This document shows positions 20,010 through 29,614 of a DNA stretch of 64,000 nt, piece by piece. Under the pieces are notes generated by a model. The model saw only the letters and a program-made list of their open reading frames with translations. It was not told where the DNA came from and searched no databases. The stretch's first letter is position 1. Each line of letters opens with the position of its first letter. A program made the position numbers and the translations under genes. The stretch comes from an uncultured Prochlorococcus sp. (GTDB taxonomy: Bacteria; Cyanobacteriota; Cyanobacteriia; PCC-6307; Cyanobiaceae), in contig NZ_CACAYO010000002.1 in the NCBI RefSeq assembly GCF_902536725.1, forward strand, positions 1 to 64,000, read 5' to 3'.

Positions 20010-20374
20010 AAGTAATCTTCAAATAAAAAAATTTTTTTCCAGAGTTATTCGCATTTTTAATTGATCTATTTAATTTACTTTCCGTATTTACAGACAAAAT
20101 CAACACAAGTAGACAAATATCCTCAAGAAACAAATCTAAAGACATTGCTAAAAGTAAACTAATCAATTAATAGCATTAAAATTTTATTTTGAGAAAGCAT
20201 GAAAATATACATCAAAGAAAAAAATCCAAAAATAATAATCTATTAAAGGTAATATGGCATTCCAAAAGTCTAAACTTTTTTCAAATTTAATCTTATGGAG
20301 TTTGTTATTTGATATGGATTAGAACATTATATTTTTGGATCTGTAATATAATCTTATTTAAATAAAGAAATTCT
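20010..20374. other. Intergenic region between two divergent glycosyltransferase-like genes
   Basis: A 365-nt AT-rich spacer with no convincing gene. It holds only micro-frames, for example 22 codons from ATG 20254. A loose inverted repeat has arms ATTGAT and TTTACTTT at 20060-20065 and 20074-20081, and AAAGTAAA and ATCAAT at 20151-20158 and 20162-20167. It should carry promoters for both flanking genes, but none stands out in DNA this AT-rich. Confidence 0.4.
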
Positions 20375-21289
20375 TTGAAGGTAATTTTAGTTAGTTTTTT
20401 TACTGAAGGCTATCCACATGATTATGGGTTAGATTTAAAAAAAGAAAAAATTAAATTTGAAACAATTGGCAATCGATATTTTGACAAAGTTCTGATATAT
20501 AGTCCTAGGGATCTTTTGCAGAAAAATAAATTATGGGAGAAATTATTATACAACCAAGACTATTTAAATAAACATATTAAATTCTCCAAAGAAAATCCAA
20601 ACTCCATAAATATAAATTGGGCTAAATTAAATGGATTACTTTGGAAACCAGCATTACTTAAAATGGTTCTAGAAGATAAAACGATAAGAGAAAACGACAT
20701 AGTTGTTTATTCTGATATAAATGTAAGTAGATATCAAAATTATCTAAAAAATTTAGAGATTTTACCTAAATTAGTCAAAAGAAAGCTTAAAAAAAAATCA
20801 ATTATGCTTTGCCAAGATTCTTTTAGAAGACTTGCCAGCGATCATAAAGAAGAATTACTTTACAAATATTTGGGGATTCAAGGCAATTTTCATAGAGGAT
20901 TTTGGGCTGGATGCATTGGATTCAAAAAGGATAATATTGCAAGAACTTTTAGCAAAATTTGGTACGAACTGAGTCTCATTGAAGAGAACAGAAGTCAAAT
21001 AACAAGATACATGAATAAGAAATATTTTAGATGGCACAGTCAAGAGCAAGCCACTTTAAGTGTTCTAAGTTTTTTATGGCTATCAAATAAAAACAGAAGG
21101 TTTATACTCAAAGTTAATGCCTTCAGAAGATTAATCAGACCTAATTGGCCAATTAGAAATTACATCATTTTTTGTGGATCTTTTATAAATTTTTACTGTA
21201 ATAAAAATCTCTTATTTGCACTATTAGAAAGAATAAAATTAAACTTTAATTTAAAAAAATTTAGGAACTCTAAAAATTTTATTAATTAA
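20375..21289 (+). CDS. Putative GT-A-type glycosyltransferase, unknown substrate
   Basis: A 304-residue protein. The WKPALL (about residues 90-95) then NDIVVYSDIN pattern (about 107-116) resembles the metal-binding DxD-like strand of GT-A glycosyltransferases that act on sugar nucleotides. FWAGCIGFKKDN and WHSQEQATLS also look like parts of such a fold. No close family is recognised. The start is TTG in the context TTTGAAGG; an ATG start that keeps the N-terminal strand is not available. It is divergent from the fucosyltransferase-like gene and very AT-rich. Confidence 0.55.
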   Translation: MKVILVSFFTEGYPHDYGLDLKKEKIKFETIGNRYFDKVLIYSPRDLLQKNKLWEKLLYNQDYLNKHIKFSKENPNSININWAKLNGLLWKPALLKMVLEDKTIRENDIVVYSDINVSRYQNYLKNLEILPKLVKRKLKKKSIMLCQDSFRRLASDHKEELLYKYLGIQGNFHRGFWAGCIGFKKDNIARTFSKIWYELSLIEENRSQITRYMNKKYFRWHSQEQATLSVLSFLWLSNKNRRFILKVNAFRRLIRPNWPIRNYIIFCGSFINFYCNKNLLFALLERIKLNFNLKKFRNSKNFIN

Positions 21290-21389
21290 TATTAAACCGA
21301 CTTTAAAAAATATATTGAAAAAATATTCTTCTTAAATTTATCTAATAAATATGACTGAAAAAAAAATTAAATGAATAAATTTTAGTAAG

Positions 21390-22124
21390 TTAGTAACTAT
21401 CATTTATTTTTGAATCTTCTTCAGAACCTAGAGGTTTATTAGAATTAAGATTATTATTTTTTTTCAAATCATTCCTTCTATTAATTGTCCTAATTTTCAT
21501 TTGATTTTCTCGCCACAATTTTATTTTATTATGATCACCGCTAAGTAAAATATCAGGAACTTTCATACCTTGAAAGATTTCAGGCCTAGTATATTGGGGA
21601 TATTCAAGCAAATTGGAATTGTGACTTTCATCCATCAACGACTCTGGATCGCCTAGTGTTCCTGGCAATAATCTAGTCAAGCCATTGATAATTGAAATAG
21701 CGGGAATTTCCCCCCCTGAAAGTATATAATCACCCATTGAAACCTCTTCATCAGCTAAGGGTCTTACTCTTTCATCAAATCCTTCATATTGTCCACAAAT
21801 AATTATTAATTGATCCATTGAAGTCCACCTAAGAAGATCCTTCTGATTCATAACTTTACCCTGTGGAGTCATTAATAAGGTTTTGCTATTAGGTGATTTT
21901 TTTATTGAATCATGAGCCCTATATATCGGTCCAGGTTTTAAAACCATCCCAGCTCCACCCCCGTAAGGCTTATCGTCAACTTGCTTATAAGATCCCTCTC
22001 CAAAGTTTCTAAGATCATGCAAATTTAGATTGATCAAACCTTTTTCTAGGGCTCTTGTAATAACACCTAAATTATTTATCAATTCAAATGCCTTTGGTAA
22101 TAATGTAATTACATCAAATTTCAT
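21390..22124 (-). CDS. trmD: tRNA (guanine-N1)-methyltransferase TrmD
   Basis: A 244-residue SPOUT enzyme that makes m1G37 in tRNAs with G36 and so prevents frameshifting. The YGGGAGMV motif (about residue 54), [10 protein letters not shown] and the knot segment [20 protein letters not shown] are present. The C-terminal end is Asn/Lys-rich and looks disordered. It starts 9 nt after the era stop, so the two are probably cotranscribed. Confidence 0.95.
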   Translation of the reverse strand: MKFDVITLLPKAFELINNLGVITRALEKGLINLNLHDLRNFGEGSYKQVDDKPYGGGAGMVLKPGPIYRAHDSIKKSPNSKTLLMTPQGKVMNQKDLLRWTSMDQLIIICGQYEGFDERVRPLADEEVSMGDYILSGGEIPAISIINGLTRLLPGTLGDPESLMDESHNSNLLEYPQYTRPEIFQGMKVPDILLSGDHNKIKLWRENQMKIRTINRRNDLKKNNNLNSNKPLGSEEDSKINDSY

Positions 22125-22133
22125 AAACTATAT

Positions 22134-23045
22134 TTAAGACTCCAATTCATAACCAAACTCAATTAATCTTGATTCTTTTTTTCTCCAATTAGGAACAACT
22201 TTCACAAACAACTCTAGATGAACTGGACCATGAATCAATTTTGACATATTTGATCTTGCTGACTGACCAATAATTTTTAACATTGAACCTTTTTTCCCAA
22301 TCAGAATACCTTTTTGAGTTGATCTTTCAACAATAATGGTAGCCAAAATAGCTGTAAAACTTTTGCCATTTTTTCTTTTCATTTCCTCTATCTTTTCTAT
22401 CTTTACTGCAACACTATGAGGTACTTCTTCTTTTGTATTTATTAAAACCTGCTCTCTTACTAAATCAGATAATAAATTATCTAATGGTTGGTCGCATATC
22501 GTATCTTCGCCATAAAGTTTTGGTCCCTCTGGAAGAAAATTAAGTGCCATATCTACAAGTTCTGAACATCCTTCTCCTTGAGAAGCACTTACAATTTGAA
22601 AATTTCTATTAATTCCAAAAAATCTTCTATATTGATCTAATCTTACATTCCTAAATTCTTCATTAACCAAATCCCACTTATTTAGTGCAACAATAAACTC
22701 AGTTTTATTTGCGACTAAAAAGTTCAAAATATATTCATCACCTCTACCTGGTTGTTCACTTGAATCAACTACAAAAATTACCATATCAACTCCATTAATT
22801 GCAGATTTTGCGTTTTTTACTAATATTTCTCCAAGTCGATGATGAGGTTTATGCACACCAGGCGTATCAACAAAAATTATTTGCCCATTGTCTGTTGTAA
22901 GTATACCTTTTAATTTATTTCTAGTAGTTTGCGCTATTGGAGAAGTAATTGTTATTTTTTCTCCAATCAATTTATTTATTAAAGTAGATTTACCAACATT
23001 TGGCCTTCCTAGTAAAGTTACAAAACCAGATCTATAATTAGCCAA
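22134..23045 (-). CDS. era: GTPase Era
   Basis: The GTPase that helps mature 16S rRNA and the 30S subunit. G1 GRPNVGKS, G3 DTPG, G4 NKWD and a C-terminal KH domain (GKKGSMLKIIG) are present. The longest open frame begins at an ATG at 23156 but adds 37 residues that match no Era N-terminus and overlaps the divergent gene at 23083. A TTG at 23045 gives LANYRSGFV directly before the G domain and a 303-residue protein, the usual Era length, so I use it. Confidence 0.9.
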   Translation of the reverse strand: MANYRSGFVTLLGRPNVGKSTLINKLIGEKITITSPIAQTTRNKLKGILTTDNGQIIFVDTPGVHKPHHRLGEILVKNAKSAINGVDMVIFVVDSSEQPGRGDEYILNFLVANKTEFIVALNKWDLVNEEFRNVRLDQYRRFFGINRNFQIVSASQGEGCSELVDMALNFLPEGPKLYGEDTICDQPLDNLLSDLVREQVLINTKEEVPHSVAVKIEKIEEMKRKNGKSFTAILATIIVERSTQKGILIGKKGSMLKIIGQSARSNMSKLIHGPVHLELFVKVVPNWRKKESRLIEFGYELES

Positions 23046-23082
23046 AGATTTTAATGCATCAATAATAAAATTCTGATCAAAA

Positions 23083-23610
23083 ATGGAAAAAAAAGCTATA
23101 AATTTAAAAGAAGCTTCGTTCACGCAAGCAATAAACATATCCGCACAATGGTGCAAAGAGTGGGATGAAGATCTACTAAGCGAAGAGGTTTTAGCAGATA
23201 GAATCGCAGAGCTAACTAAAACAAAAAATGGCCTCAGAGGATTTTTTGCGTATGCCTTATCAGATAAAGATTGTTTTTTGTTAGATAAACTTCCTTTTTC
23301 ATTAATTTACAAACTGAACGAGGGTGGTGATGCTGTAACTGACATAGTAGTAAAAAATTTAATAATGAGTTCCGCTCAAATTATTATTCATCGAAGAGAT
23401 AATAATCATGAATATGAGATAACATCGGAAAACATTTCAGATAGATGCAAGGCTATTTTAAGACTATTAGAAACTAAATCAGTTACAAAGTCTGTCAATC
23501 AAGTCCTTATAGACTTAGATGATATGGGCAATAGTTTTGATAATTCAGTAAAGTATGACTCAGAGCAAAAGGAATTTATAAAAAAACAAATTCTTGATAT
23601 CGCTCAATAA
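23083..23610 (+). CDS. Conserved-type cyanobacterial hypothetical protein
   Basis: A 175-residue soluble protein with many acidic and basic residues, no signal peptide and no membrane helix. DEDLLSEEVLADRIAEL looks like a helical segment, and the middle (GLRGFFAYALSD) is more hydrophobic. No catalytic motif or family is recognised. It is divergent from era with 37 nt between starts and is followed by a perfect hairpin. Confidence 0.6.
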   Translation: MEKKAINLKEASFTQAINISAQWCKEWDEDLLSEEVLADRIAELTKTKNGLRGFFAYALSDKDCFLLDKLPFSLIYKLNEGGDAVTDIVVKNLIMSSAQIIIHRRDNNHEYEITSENISDRCKAILRLLETKSVTKSVNQVLIDLDDMGNSFDNSVKYDSEQKEFIKKQILDIAQ

Positions 23611-23640
23611 AAAAGCGTAGAAACAAATCTACGCTTTAAG
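23608..23640 (-). terminator. Rho-independent terminator, mainly for the BAX-inhibitor gene
   Basis: A perfect 9-bp stem (AAAGCGTAG at 23612-23620, CTACGCTTT at 23629-23637) with an 8-nt loop. Read on the minus strand it is followed at once by a run of six Ts, so it should end the BAX-inhibitor transcript. On the plus strand the T tract is weak, but the same hairpin may also stop the 23083-23610 gene. Confidence 0.85.
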
Positions 23641-23662
23641 TTTAATTATTTACTTAATGTGT

Positions 23663-24400
23663 TTAGTCTCTTCTTCCGCCGCCTTGAAGTGCAATCATTA
23701 ATCTCAAAATAAATACAAAAAGATTTATATAAGTTAAATACATACCTAGAGCCCCTGCAAGGTATTGATCATCATTATATCTTCTGGGCATTGTATAGAA
23801 ATCGACAAATGACATTGCAACGAATAAGACAGTTCCAAATCCTGCAATTACCAATTCGAGTCCTGAACCTCCAAAAATGCCTGGAGCAAAGAATCCTCCA
23901 ATTATTTGGACAAACATTGCTATAAGCAGTCCTATCAACCCAAGACCAACTACCCCACTAAGAGCTTGACCGACACTATCACTCATTCTTTGGCCAGTAT
24001 AAGATGCAATAACGAAAGTTATACCTGTGGCTAAGGCAGCTGTTCCAACAGAACCAATACCAATAGTTCCTATTGCTAAAGCAACTATTCCACTTAAAGT
24101 GAATCCAGTTAACAAGCTAAAGCCTGTTAGTAAAGGCAAAGCCTTCGCATTATTTGCATTATTTGCAGCACTTGTGGCTATAAAAAACAAAATCAATTCT
24201 GCAATTAATGCAACTATTGAAAGAGGCTGGAAAAGCCCAGGATTTGTTGCTATTAATGAGACACCTGCTAAAACGCCTAAAGAAGTTAAAACCATACCTC
24301 CACCTACGTAAGGTAAAGCTTTTTGAACAACATTAGGTCCAACAATTGAACTAGTTTGTGCTTCACGAATAGCTTGATTGAAATTACTACTTGCTGGCAT
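23663..24400 (-). CDS. BAX inhibitor-1 / YccA-like membrane protein
   Basis: A 245-residue protein with seven likely membrane helices from about residue 30 to the end, a soluble N-terminus and a short RRD tail. The layout and the FVAMSFVDFYTM segment near 195-206 fit the Bax inhibitor-1 / YccA family (TMBIM), known in bacteria as pH-dependent calcium leak channels or FtsH-linked proteins. Its role in cyanobacteria is not set. It is the last gene of the minus-strand run ffh-rpsP-phoH and has its own terminator. Confidence 0.85.
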   Translation of the reverse strand: MPASSNFNQAIREAQTSSIVGPNVVQKALPYVGGGMVLTSLGVLAGVSLIATNPGLFQPLSIVALIAELILFFIATSAANNANNAKALPLLTGFSLLTGFTLSGIVALAIGTIGIGSVGTAALATGITFVIASYTGQRMSDSVGQALSGVVGLGLIGLLIAMFVQIIGGFFAPGIFGGSGLELVIAGFGTVLFVAMSFVDFYTMPRRYNDDQYLAGALGMYLTYINLFVFILRLMIALQGGGRRD

Positions 24401-24473
24401 TTTCTTTTTTAAATATGGTCCTATTCTACTCGATTTTTAAAATTTCAGGGTACGGATCTCCAGAGTCAGAAAA

Positions 24474-25430
24474 TTATTGATAAGCCTCAATAATTTTCTG
24501 AACTAAAGGATGACGAACTACATCTTCAACAGTTAAGTAACAAAATTTTATACCTTGAGTTTCAGAGAAAATTCTCGATGCTTCGATAAGGCCGCTTTCC
24601 TGATCTTTTTTTAAATCAATTTGTGTAATATCTCCGTTTACAACCATTTTAGATCTATCACCCAATCTGGTTAAAAACATTCTCATTTGAGAGCAAGTAG
24701 TATTTTGTGCTTCATCCAAGATAATTAAAGAATTATCTAAGGTTCTTCCTCTCATAAATGCCAAAGGAGCAACTTCAATAATTCCCTTATCAATTAACGA
24801 ATTTGTTCTATCAAACCCGAAAATACTATGTAAAGAATCAAATAAGGGTCTTAAGTATGGATCTACTTTTTGTTGCAAATCACCAGGTAGAAATCCCAAA
24901 CTTTCACCAGCTTCTACAGCTGGTCTGGTTAAAATGATTTTTTCAATTTTTTTTTCGTTCAATAGCCGTGCCGCGCAAACAGTTGCTAAAAATGTCTTAC
25001 CAGTTCCAGCTGGGCCAATTGCGAAGGTAAGATCAAAGTTTTCAATTGATTCAACATATTCTTTTTGCCTTATAGTTCTTGGTCTTAAAAATCTTCCTTC
25101 TTTTGAACGCGCAAGAATTTTTTTTCCAAGTTCAGCATGTGAAGAAGATTCGCCCATATTTAAAGAACTTAAAGCCGCTTTAAGATCTACCTCAGGGACT
25201 TCTAACCCTTGTTCCCAAATTGGTCTTGTTAGTTCTACTAATGCTGAGGCCCTCTCAATTTTAGATATGACCCCGTTCATCTCAAGTTGTAAGCCTCTTA
25301 TGGTTAAAGAAACTCCTGTAAGAGACTCAAATTTTTTTAAGAAAGAATTACCAGGTCCAGATAATGCTGTTGCGGCATCAGAGCTTGGCAAATCTATTTT
25401 GAAGTGACCAGTTTTGGAAACTTCTTTCAT
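24474..25430 (-). CDS. PhoH-like ATPase
   Basis: A 318-residue protein. An N-terminal region with a KH-like look (about residues 1-110) is followed by a PhoH ATPase domain with Walker A GPAGTGKT (139-146) and Walker B LIILDEAQN (235-243). The family is linked to RNA metabolism and ribosome handling rather than clearly to phosphate. It lies 36 nt downstream of rpsP on the same strand. Length is typical. Confidence 0.9.
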   Translation of the reverse strand: MKEVSKTGHFKIDLPSSDAATALSGPGNSFLKKFESLTGVSLTIRGLQLEMNGVISKIERASALVELTRPIWEQGLEVPEVDLKAALSSLNMGESSSHAELGKKILARSKEGRFLRPRTIRQKEYVESIENFDLTFAIGPAGTGKTFLATVCAARLLNEKKIEKIILTRPAVEAGESLGFLPGDLQQKVDPYLRPLFDSLHSIFGFDRTNSLIDKGIIEVAPLAFMRGRTLDNSLIILDEAQNTTCSQMRMFLTRLGDRSKMVVNGDITQIDLKKDQESGLIEASRIFSETQGIKFCYLTVEDVVRHPLVQKIIEAYQ

Positions 25431-25466
25431 CTAGTTATTAAATAAGAATAAAAATTTATCAATTCA

Positions 25467-25832
25467 CTAGCTTTCAGCTTCATTACCCTCGCTTTCAGCT
25501 TTACTACTGTCATTTTCTTCGTCTTTAGTTTTAGCCTTAGCTAATTTTTCCTTCTCTAACTTTGCTTTACCAATTGCGATAGAGGGTCTTTCTGTTTTTT
25601 CTAATAACCCTCCCTTTTCTAATAAAGTTCTCACAACATCTGTTGGCTGAGCACCCTGAGTAAGTCTTGTTCTTAAAGCTTCCGTGTCAAGCCTGGTTTC
25701 CTTAGTTCTTGGATTATAAAAACCTAATTCTTGCAGAGGTCTACCATCTCTTCTGGAAGTACTATTGCATGCAACAATTCTGAAACTTGCCTCTTTTTTC
25801 TTTCCAAAGCGCTTAAGGCGCAATTTAATCAT
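25467..25832 (-). CDS. rpsP: 30S ribosomal protein S16
   Basis: A 121-residue protein. The first 80 residues are the S16 core ([16 protein letters not shown], then GFYNPRTKE). The tail after about residue 85 is rich in Lys, Glu and Ser and looks disordered; such extensions are common in cyanobacterial S16. It sits downstream of ffh, as in many bacteria, with 55 nt between them. Confidence 0.95.
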   Translation of the reverse strand: MIKLRLKRFGKKKEASFRIVACNSTSRRDGRPLQELGFYNPRTKETRLDTEALRTRLTQGAQPTDVVRTLLEKGGLLEKTERPSIAIGKAKLEKEKLAKAKTKDEENDSSKAESEGNEAES

Positions 25833-25887
25833 CTTAAATTAATGCGTTTTTAATAATAATATCATTTAAAGGGTAAAAATATCGAAA

Positions 25888-27348
25888 CTATAAATCGGCA
25901 AAACCTTTTTTCTTTTTATTATTTTTTTGTTTTTTCATTGGCTTATTACCACTCATTCCTCCCATTCCTGGCATTCCTCCCATTCCTGGCATTCCTCCCA
26001 TTCCTGGCATTCCTCCCATTCCTGGCATTCCTCCCATTCCTGGCATTCCTCCGTTAGACATTTGTTTCATGAAACCTCTCATTCTTTGAAAATCAGCTAA
26101 AACTTTATCTACATCTTTCGCTTCATAACCGCTACCTTGAGCGATTCTTTGTCTTCTTGAGGGGTGAGCGGCAAGAACTTCGGGTTTTTGTTTCTCCTCA
26201 AGAGTCATTGACGAGATCATAGATTCTATTTTCTTAAGTTGATCTTCTCCATCTTTTATCATCCCATCATCTATTTTATTCATTCCAGGAATCAATTTAA
26301 TCAATCCACCAAGTGAGCCCATTCTTTTAATTAATCTCATTTGTTTTACAAAATCATTAAAATCAAAAGTCGCTTCTTGAAGTTTTTTTTGCATCGCTTC
26401 TGCATCAGCAAGTTCAACTTCTTTTTGTGCTTTTTCAACAAGTGTCAATACGTCGCCCATGCCTAAAATCCTGCTAGCCATTCTCTCTGGATGAAATGGT
26501 TGCAATGCTTCTATTTTTTCACCTACACCTATAAATTTAATTGGTTTACCACTTATTTTTCTTATCGATAAAGCAGCTCCACCTCTTGAGTCACCATCCA
26601 ACTTAGTTAATATCGCCCCTGTGATTCCTACTTTTTCATGAAATGATTTTGTTAAGTCTGCAGCTTCTTGCCCAATCATTGAATCAACTACAAGCAAAAC
26701 CTCATCAGGTTTAGAAACTTCTTTTATTCGAACCATTTCACTCATCATGGAATCATCAATTTGCAGTCTTCCTGCGGTATCAATAATTATCGAATTAAAA
26801 TCATTTTTAATAGCAAAATTCAATGCTTCTTTTGCTATTTCTTCTGGTTTGCTATTTTTTCCTTTGGCTGAAAAAACTTCCAATTCATATTGACTTCCCA
26901 ATGTTTTAAGCTGCTCTACAGCTGCTGGTCGATAAATATCTGCAGCTACCAAAAGAACTTTTTTATCTTTTTCCTTTAAATAAAGTCCTAATTTTCCTGT
27001 TGCAGTCGTTTTACCCGCTCCCTGAAGTCCAGCCATCAAAATGACTGTAGGACTATTTTCATTTTCGTTTAATGGAGAATTTTCATTCCCCATAATGTTA
27101 ATCAATTCTTTGTTTACAACTTCAATAAATTTTTGACCTGGGTTTACACCCCTAACTACTTCTTCTCCAATAGCTTTATCTTTAACATCTGATATAAACT
27201 CTTTTACTACAGACAAACTAACATCTGCATCAAGGAGTGCTCTTTTTACCTCCTTCAAGGCATCGTTTATATTATTTTCACTAATTTTTGCTTCGCCTCT
27301 TAAACCCTTTACTGCGTCTTCAAAGCGTGACGAGAGTTCATCAAACAT
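25888..27348 (-). CDS. ffh: Signal recognition particle protein Ffh
   Basis: A 486-residue SRP54 GTPase that targets membrane and exported proteins during translation. It has the N-terminal helical bundle, G domain with GLQGAGKTT (107-115) and DTAGRLQ, and the Met-rich M domain that binds SRP RNA and signal peptides. After the M domain are five MPGMGG repeats, encoded by perfect 18-bp DNA repeats, and a Lys-rich tail. Its RNA partner ffs lies at 53.9 kb. Confidence 0.96.
   Translation of the reverse strand: MFDELSSRFEDAVKGLRGEAKISENNINDALKEVKRALLDADVSLSVVKEFISDVKDKAIGEEVVRGVNPGQKFIEVVNKELINIMGNENSPLNENENSPTVILMAGLQGAGKTTATGKLGLYLKEKDKKVLLVAADIYRPAAVEQLKTLGSQYELEVFSAKGKNSKPEEIAKEALNFAIKNDFNSIIIDTAGRLQIDDSMMSEMVRIKEVSKPDEVLLVVDSMIGQEAADLTKSFHEKVGITGAILTKLDGDSRGGAALSIRKISGKPIKFIGVGEKIEALQPFHPERMASRILGMGDVLTLVEKAQKEVELADAEAMQKKLQEATFDFNDFVKQMRLIKRMGSLGGLIKLIPGMNKIDDGMIKDGEDQLKKIESMISSMTLEEKQKPEVLAAHPSRRQRIAQGSGYEAKDVDKVLADFQRMRGFMKQMSNGGMPGMGGMPGMGGMPGMGGMPGMGGMPGMGGMSGNKPMKKQKNNKKKKGFADL
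25961..26050 (-). repeat. Five perfect 18-bp tandem repeats inside ffh
   Basis: The plus-strand unit CCCATTCCTGGCATTCCT occurs five times in a row with no mismatch (starts at 25961, 25979, 25997, 26015 and 26033). It codes for the MPGMGG repeat in the C-terminal tail of Ffh. The frame is kept for any copy number, so slippage would only lengthen or shorten the tail. Confidence 0.95.
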
Positions 27349-27395
27349 TATTAAAAAGTAATTTTAATTATTATAGATGATCTTGAAGTTTGTAA

Positions 27396-29501
27396 TTACA
27401 AGCCGCTCACGAAATCAACCAATTTCCATGATTTATTTGAAAAACCCAGAATATATTTAACTTTAAGGGGATTTAATGATGTTTCATTAACAAATTCTCC
27501 AGAATTCTTTACTATTCTCTCTAAATAATTCAATTCCACTAAAACAACTATCCGAGATGAAGTTTGGGATTCCAAATCAATCTTACGAATTTTAGAATTA
27601 ATTTCCTTATAAATTCCCTTCTTGATATCGTTCTGTCTTTCTTCGATTGTTCGATCAATTAAACCTTTACTAACAATCTTAGAAAGATTAATTTCACTCC
27701 TTCCTGCTAAATAATTACTTTTACTTAGAAGCCATCCATTAATTAAATACCTTATATCTTCCAAAGAAGGTGAAGCTGTATTAAGTTCTTTGAACTCATA
27801 GGAAATAATTGAAGCAGATTTCTCAGAAATAGAATTTAATTTAGTTGAAGGATTTTTTTTTATTTCTTGAATAATATCTATCTCACCAAGCTTTTGATTT
27901 TTATCTATAGCAACTAAAGGTTTTTCAGAAATAGATTCATCCTTAATTGATTTTTTTAAATTATTTCTCAAAAATCCAATACCAATACCAAATGCAAATA
28001 AGATCAAAAACGCATAGATATAAATTAAATAAGGCGACCGATTAATAATCTCTTTATCCTTTAAAAATTCCCCAAAACTAAACTTTAATTCAGCAATTTT
28101 TTCTATTAAAAAATTATAAAACTCTATTGGTTTTTTCTTTAAGTATTCGTCATTGAATTCGAATTCTTTGGTCTCAACCTTTTCATAGTCTTGTTTTACG
28201 CCGCCAGGCCAAGGTAATCTTCTTTCATCAATAGTACCTAATAAATTATCAAAATCTTCAGTCTTATTTATAGAAGATTCCTTCTCATTTTGTTGGTTTT
28301 GAAGATTTGATCTAATTAAAATTTTATTTGATTTCTTTTCCAATTTTTCAATAAATTCTTGAATTTCCCTGTCTTCGAACCAAGAATCTAAATCCACCTC
28401 TTTTGAGTCAATATCTCTATACCCAACTAAAACATCATTCTCTAACCAATTTTTACAGAAAATACATATCGCTTCTAACTTATTCCCAGGATAACTATTA
28501 AGCCAATCTCGTAAATTTTCATCAGAACTACTTGAAAACCTTGCAGAGGCCTGGTCAATATCAGCTAAAAGCAAATCTAAACAACCAACTAGCGGCATTG
28601 AATCAAGACCAGATAAATTTAGTTTCTTTAAAATTCTCCTAGCTTCAAATAATTTTTCCGGCTTTCTTCTAGAGAAACCAATAGCTGTTAGGGATAGAAA
28701 TGCTAAAAATCCTGCTTCTAATGATCCTCTTTTTTGTAATTCAAGAAACAAATCAATCTGTTCTTGCACAGTCAAAAATGGTTTAATTTGTTGGAAAAAA
28801 GCTTCAAACTCTTGCTGATTTAAATAATCTTTATATTCAGATTTATTATTACCTTCCAAACCACCTCTTTTGATTATTAAATTTTCCAACATACTTAAGC
28901 CTTTTTTATGAGACTCTTGATCATTTAGATCCCTACTAAGTAGATCTAGGATTCTGTAAGGAAGCAAAGCAACCAAATCTTCTTCAAGTTCTTTTCTTAT
29001 ATCTCCAAGTTTTCCCATTCTTTGTAGAAGTTGTATCCCTTCATATAAAAAGTCTGCCGCGTTCGAATAGGATCTAAGCTGTTGTTCTTGAACTGCAGAA
29101 TCTCTAGCTGTTAAAGCAGCCAATAATGTTAAATCTGCTTCTCTACTACTTCCTAAAGCTGGAGTTTGTGGAGGTTGCAATGCTTTTCTCGCAATTTTAA
29201 AAGCTTCTTTTGGTGAACCTGATTCCCAAAGAAGTATTAATCCTGCTACTTCCCTATTTGAGGAAAAATCCAATCCGGAATTCCCGTTTAATAACAAATT
29301 TTCATACTCTCTTCTGCTTTCTGGATCTGTTAGTAGATCGGCAGTGAGGCGAAGCAGCTCAGATCTTTGGGTTAAAACTTCATAAGTAAAACCTTCATCA
29401 GGTGTTTTATCTAACCGCAATTGAAACGCCCTTAATATTTCCTCAGAAGTTGCAGAGGGGCTTACGCCAATTAAACGAAAATGGTCTAAAGGAAGTTCCA
29501 A
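27396..29501 (-). CDS. ARC6/Ftn2 (ZipN)-like cell division protein
   Basis: A 701-residue protein. An N-terminal J-like domain (about residues 1-70, ending DPESRREYENLL) is followed by a long helical region to about 400, a charged linker, one membrane helix (about 491-511, YIYAFLILFAFGIGIGF) and a C-terminal DUF4101-like domain (about 575-700). This matches cyanobacterial Ftn2/ZipN and plant ARC6, which anchor and steady the FtsZ ring at the membrane. The J-like domain lacks the HPD triad, as is usual for ARC6. ftsZ is at 52.8 kb. It lies 47 nt upstream of ffh. Confidence 0.88.
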   Translation of the reverse strand: MELPLDHFRLIGVSPSATSEEILRAFQLRLDKTPDEGFTYEVLTQRSELLRLTADLLTDPESRREYENLLLNGNSGLDFSSNREVAGLILLWESGSPKEAFKIARKALQPPQTPALGSSREADLTLLAALTARDSAVQEQQLRSYSNAADFLYEGIQLLQRMGKLGDIRKELEEDLVALLPYRILDLLSRDLNDQESHKKGLSMLENLIIKRGGLEGNNKSEYKDYLNQQEFEAFFQQIKPFLTVQEQIDLFLELQKRGSLEAGFLAFLSLTAIGFSRRKPEKLFEARRILKKLNLSGLDSMPLVGCLDLLLADIDQASARFSSSSDENLRDWLNSYPGNKLEAICIFCKNWLENDVLVGYRDIDSKEVDLDSWFEDREIQEFIEKLEKKSNKILIRSNLQNQQNEKESSINKTEDFDNLLGTIDERRLPWPGGVKQDYEKVETKEFEFNDEYLKKKPIEFYNFLIEKIAELKFSFGEFLKDKEIINRSPYLIYIYAFLILFAFGIGIGFLRNNLKKSIKDESISEKPLVAIDKNQKLGEIDIIQEIKKNPSTKLNSISEKSASIISYEFKELNTASPSLEDIRYLINGWLLSKSNYLAGRSEINLSKIVSKGLIDRTIEERQNDIKKGIYKEINSKIRKIDLESQTSSRIVVLVELNYLERIVKNSGEFVNETSLNPLKVKYILGFSNKSWKLVDFVSGL

Positions 29502-29614
29502 ACAAATATCCTATTGAAAATTCTTAGACAAATTTTATCAAGTTAAAAAATTTTTTCACAAGGTCTTACAGAGTTATTAAAAAAAATCATGAAAATCGCC
29601 CATCACACCTTAGA

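Noticed and set aside
20254..20322. 22-codon frame between the two glycosyltransferase-like genes
   Set aside because: No recognisable domain or context; likely chance.
23046..23156. 37-residue N-terminal extension of Era
   Set aside because: It matches no Era N-terminus and overlaps the divergent gene at 23083; the TTG at 23045 gives the usual length.
25961..26050. CRISPR-like array
   Set aside because: Direct repeats without spacers, in frame within ffh; they code the MPGMGG tail.
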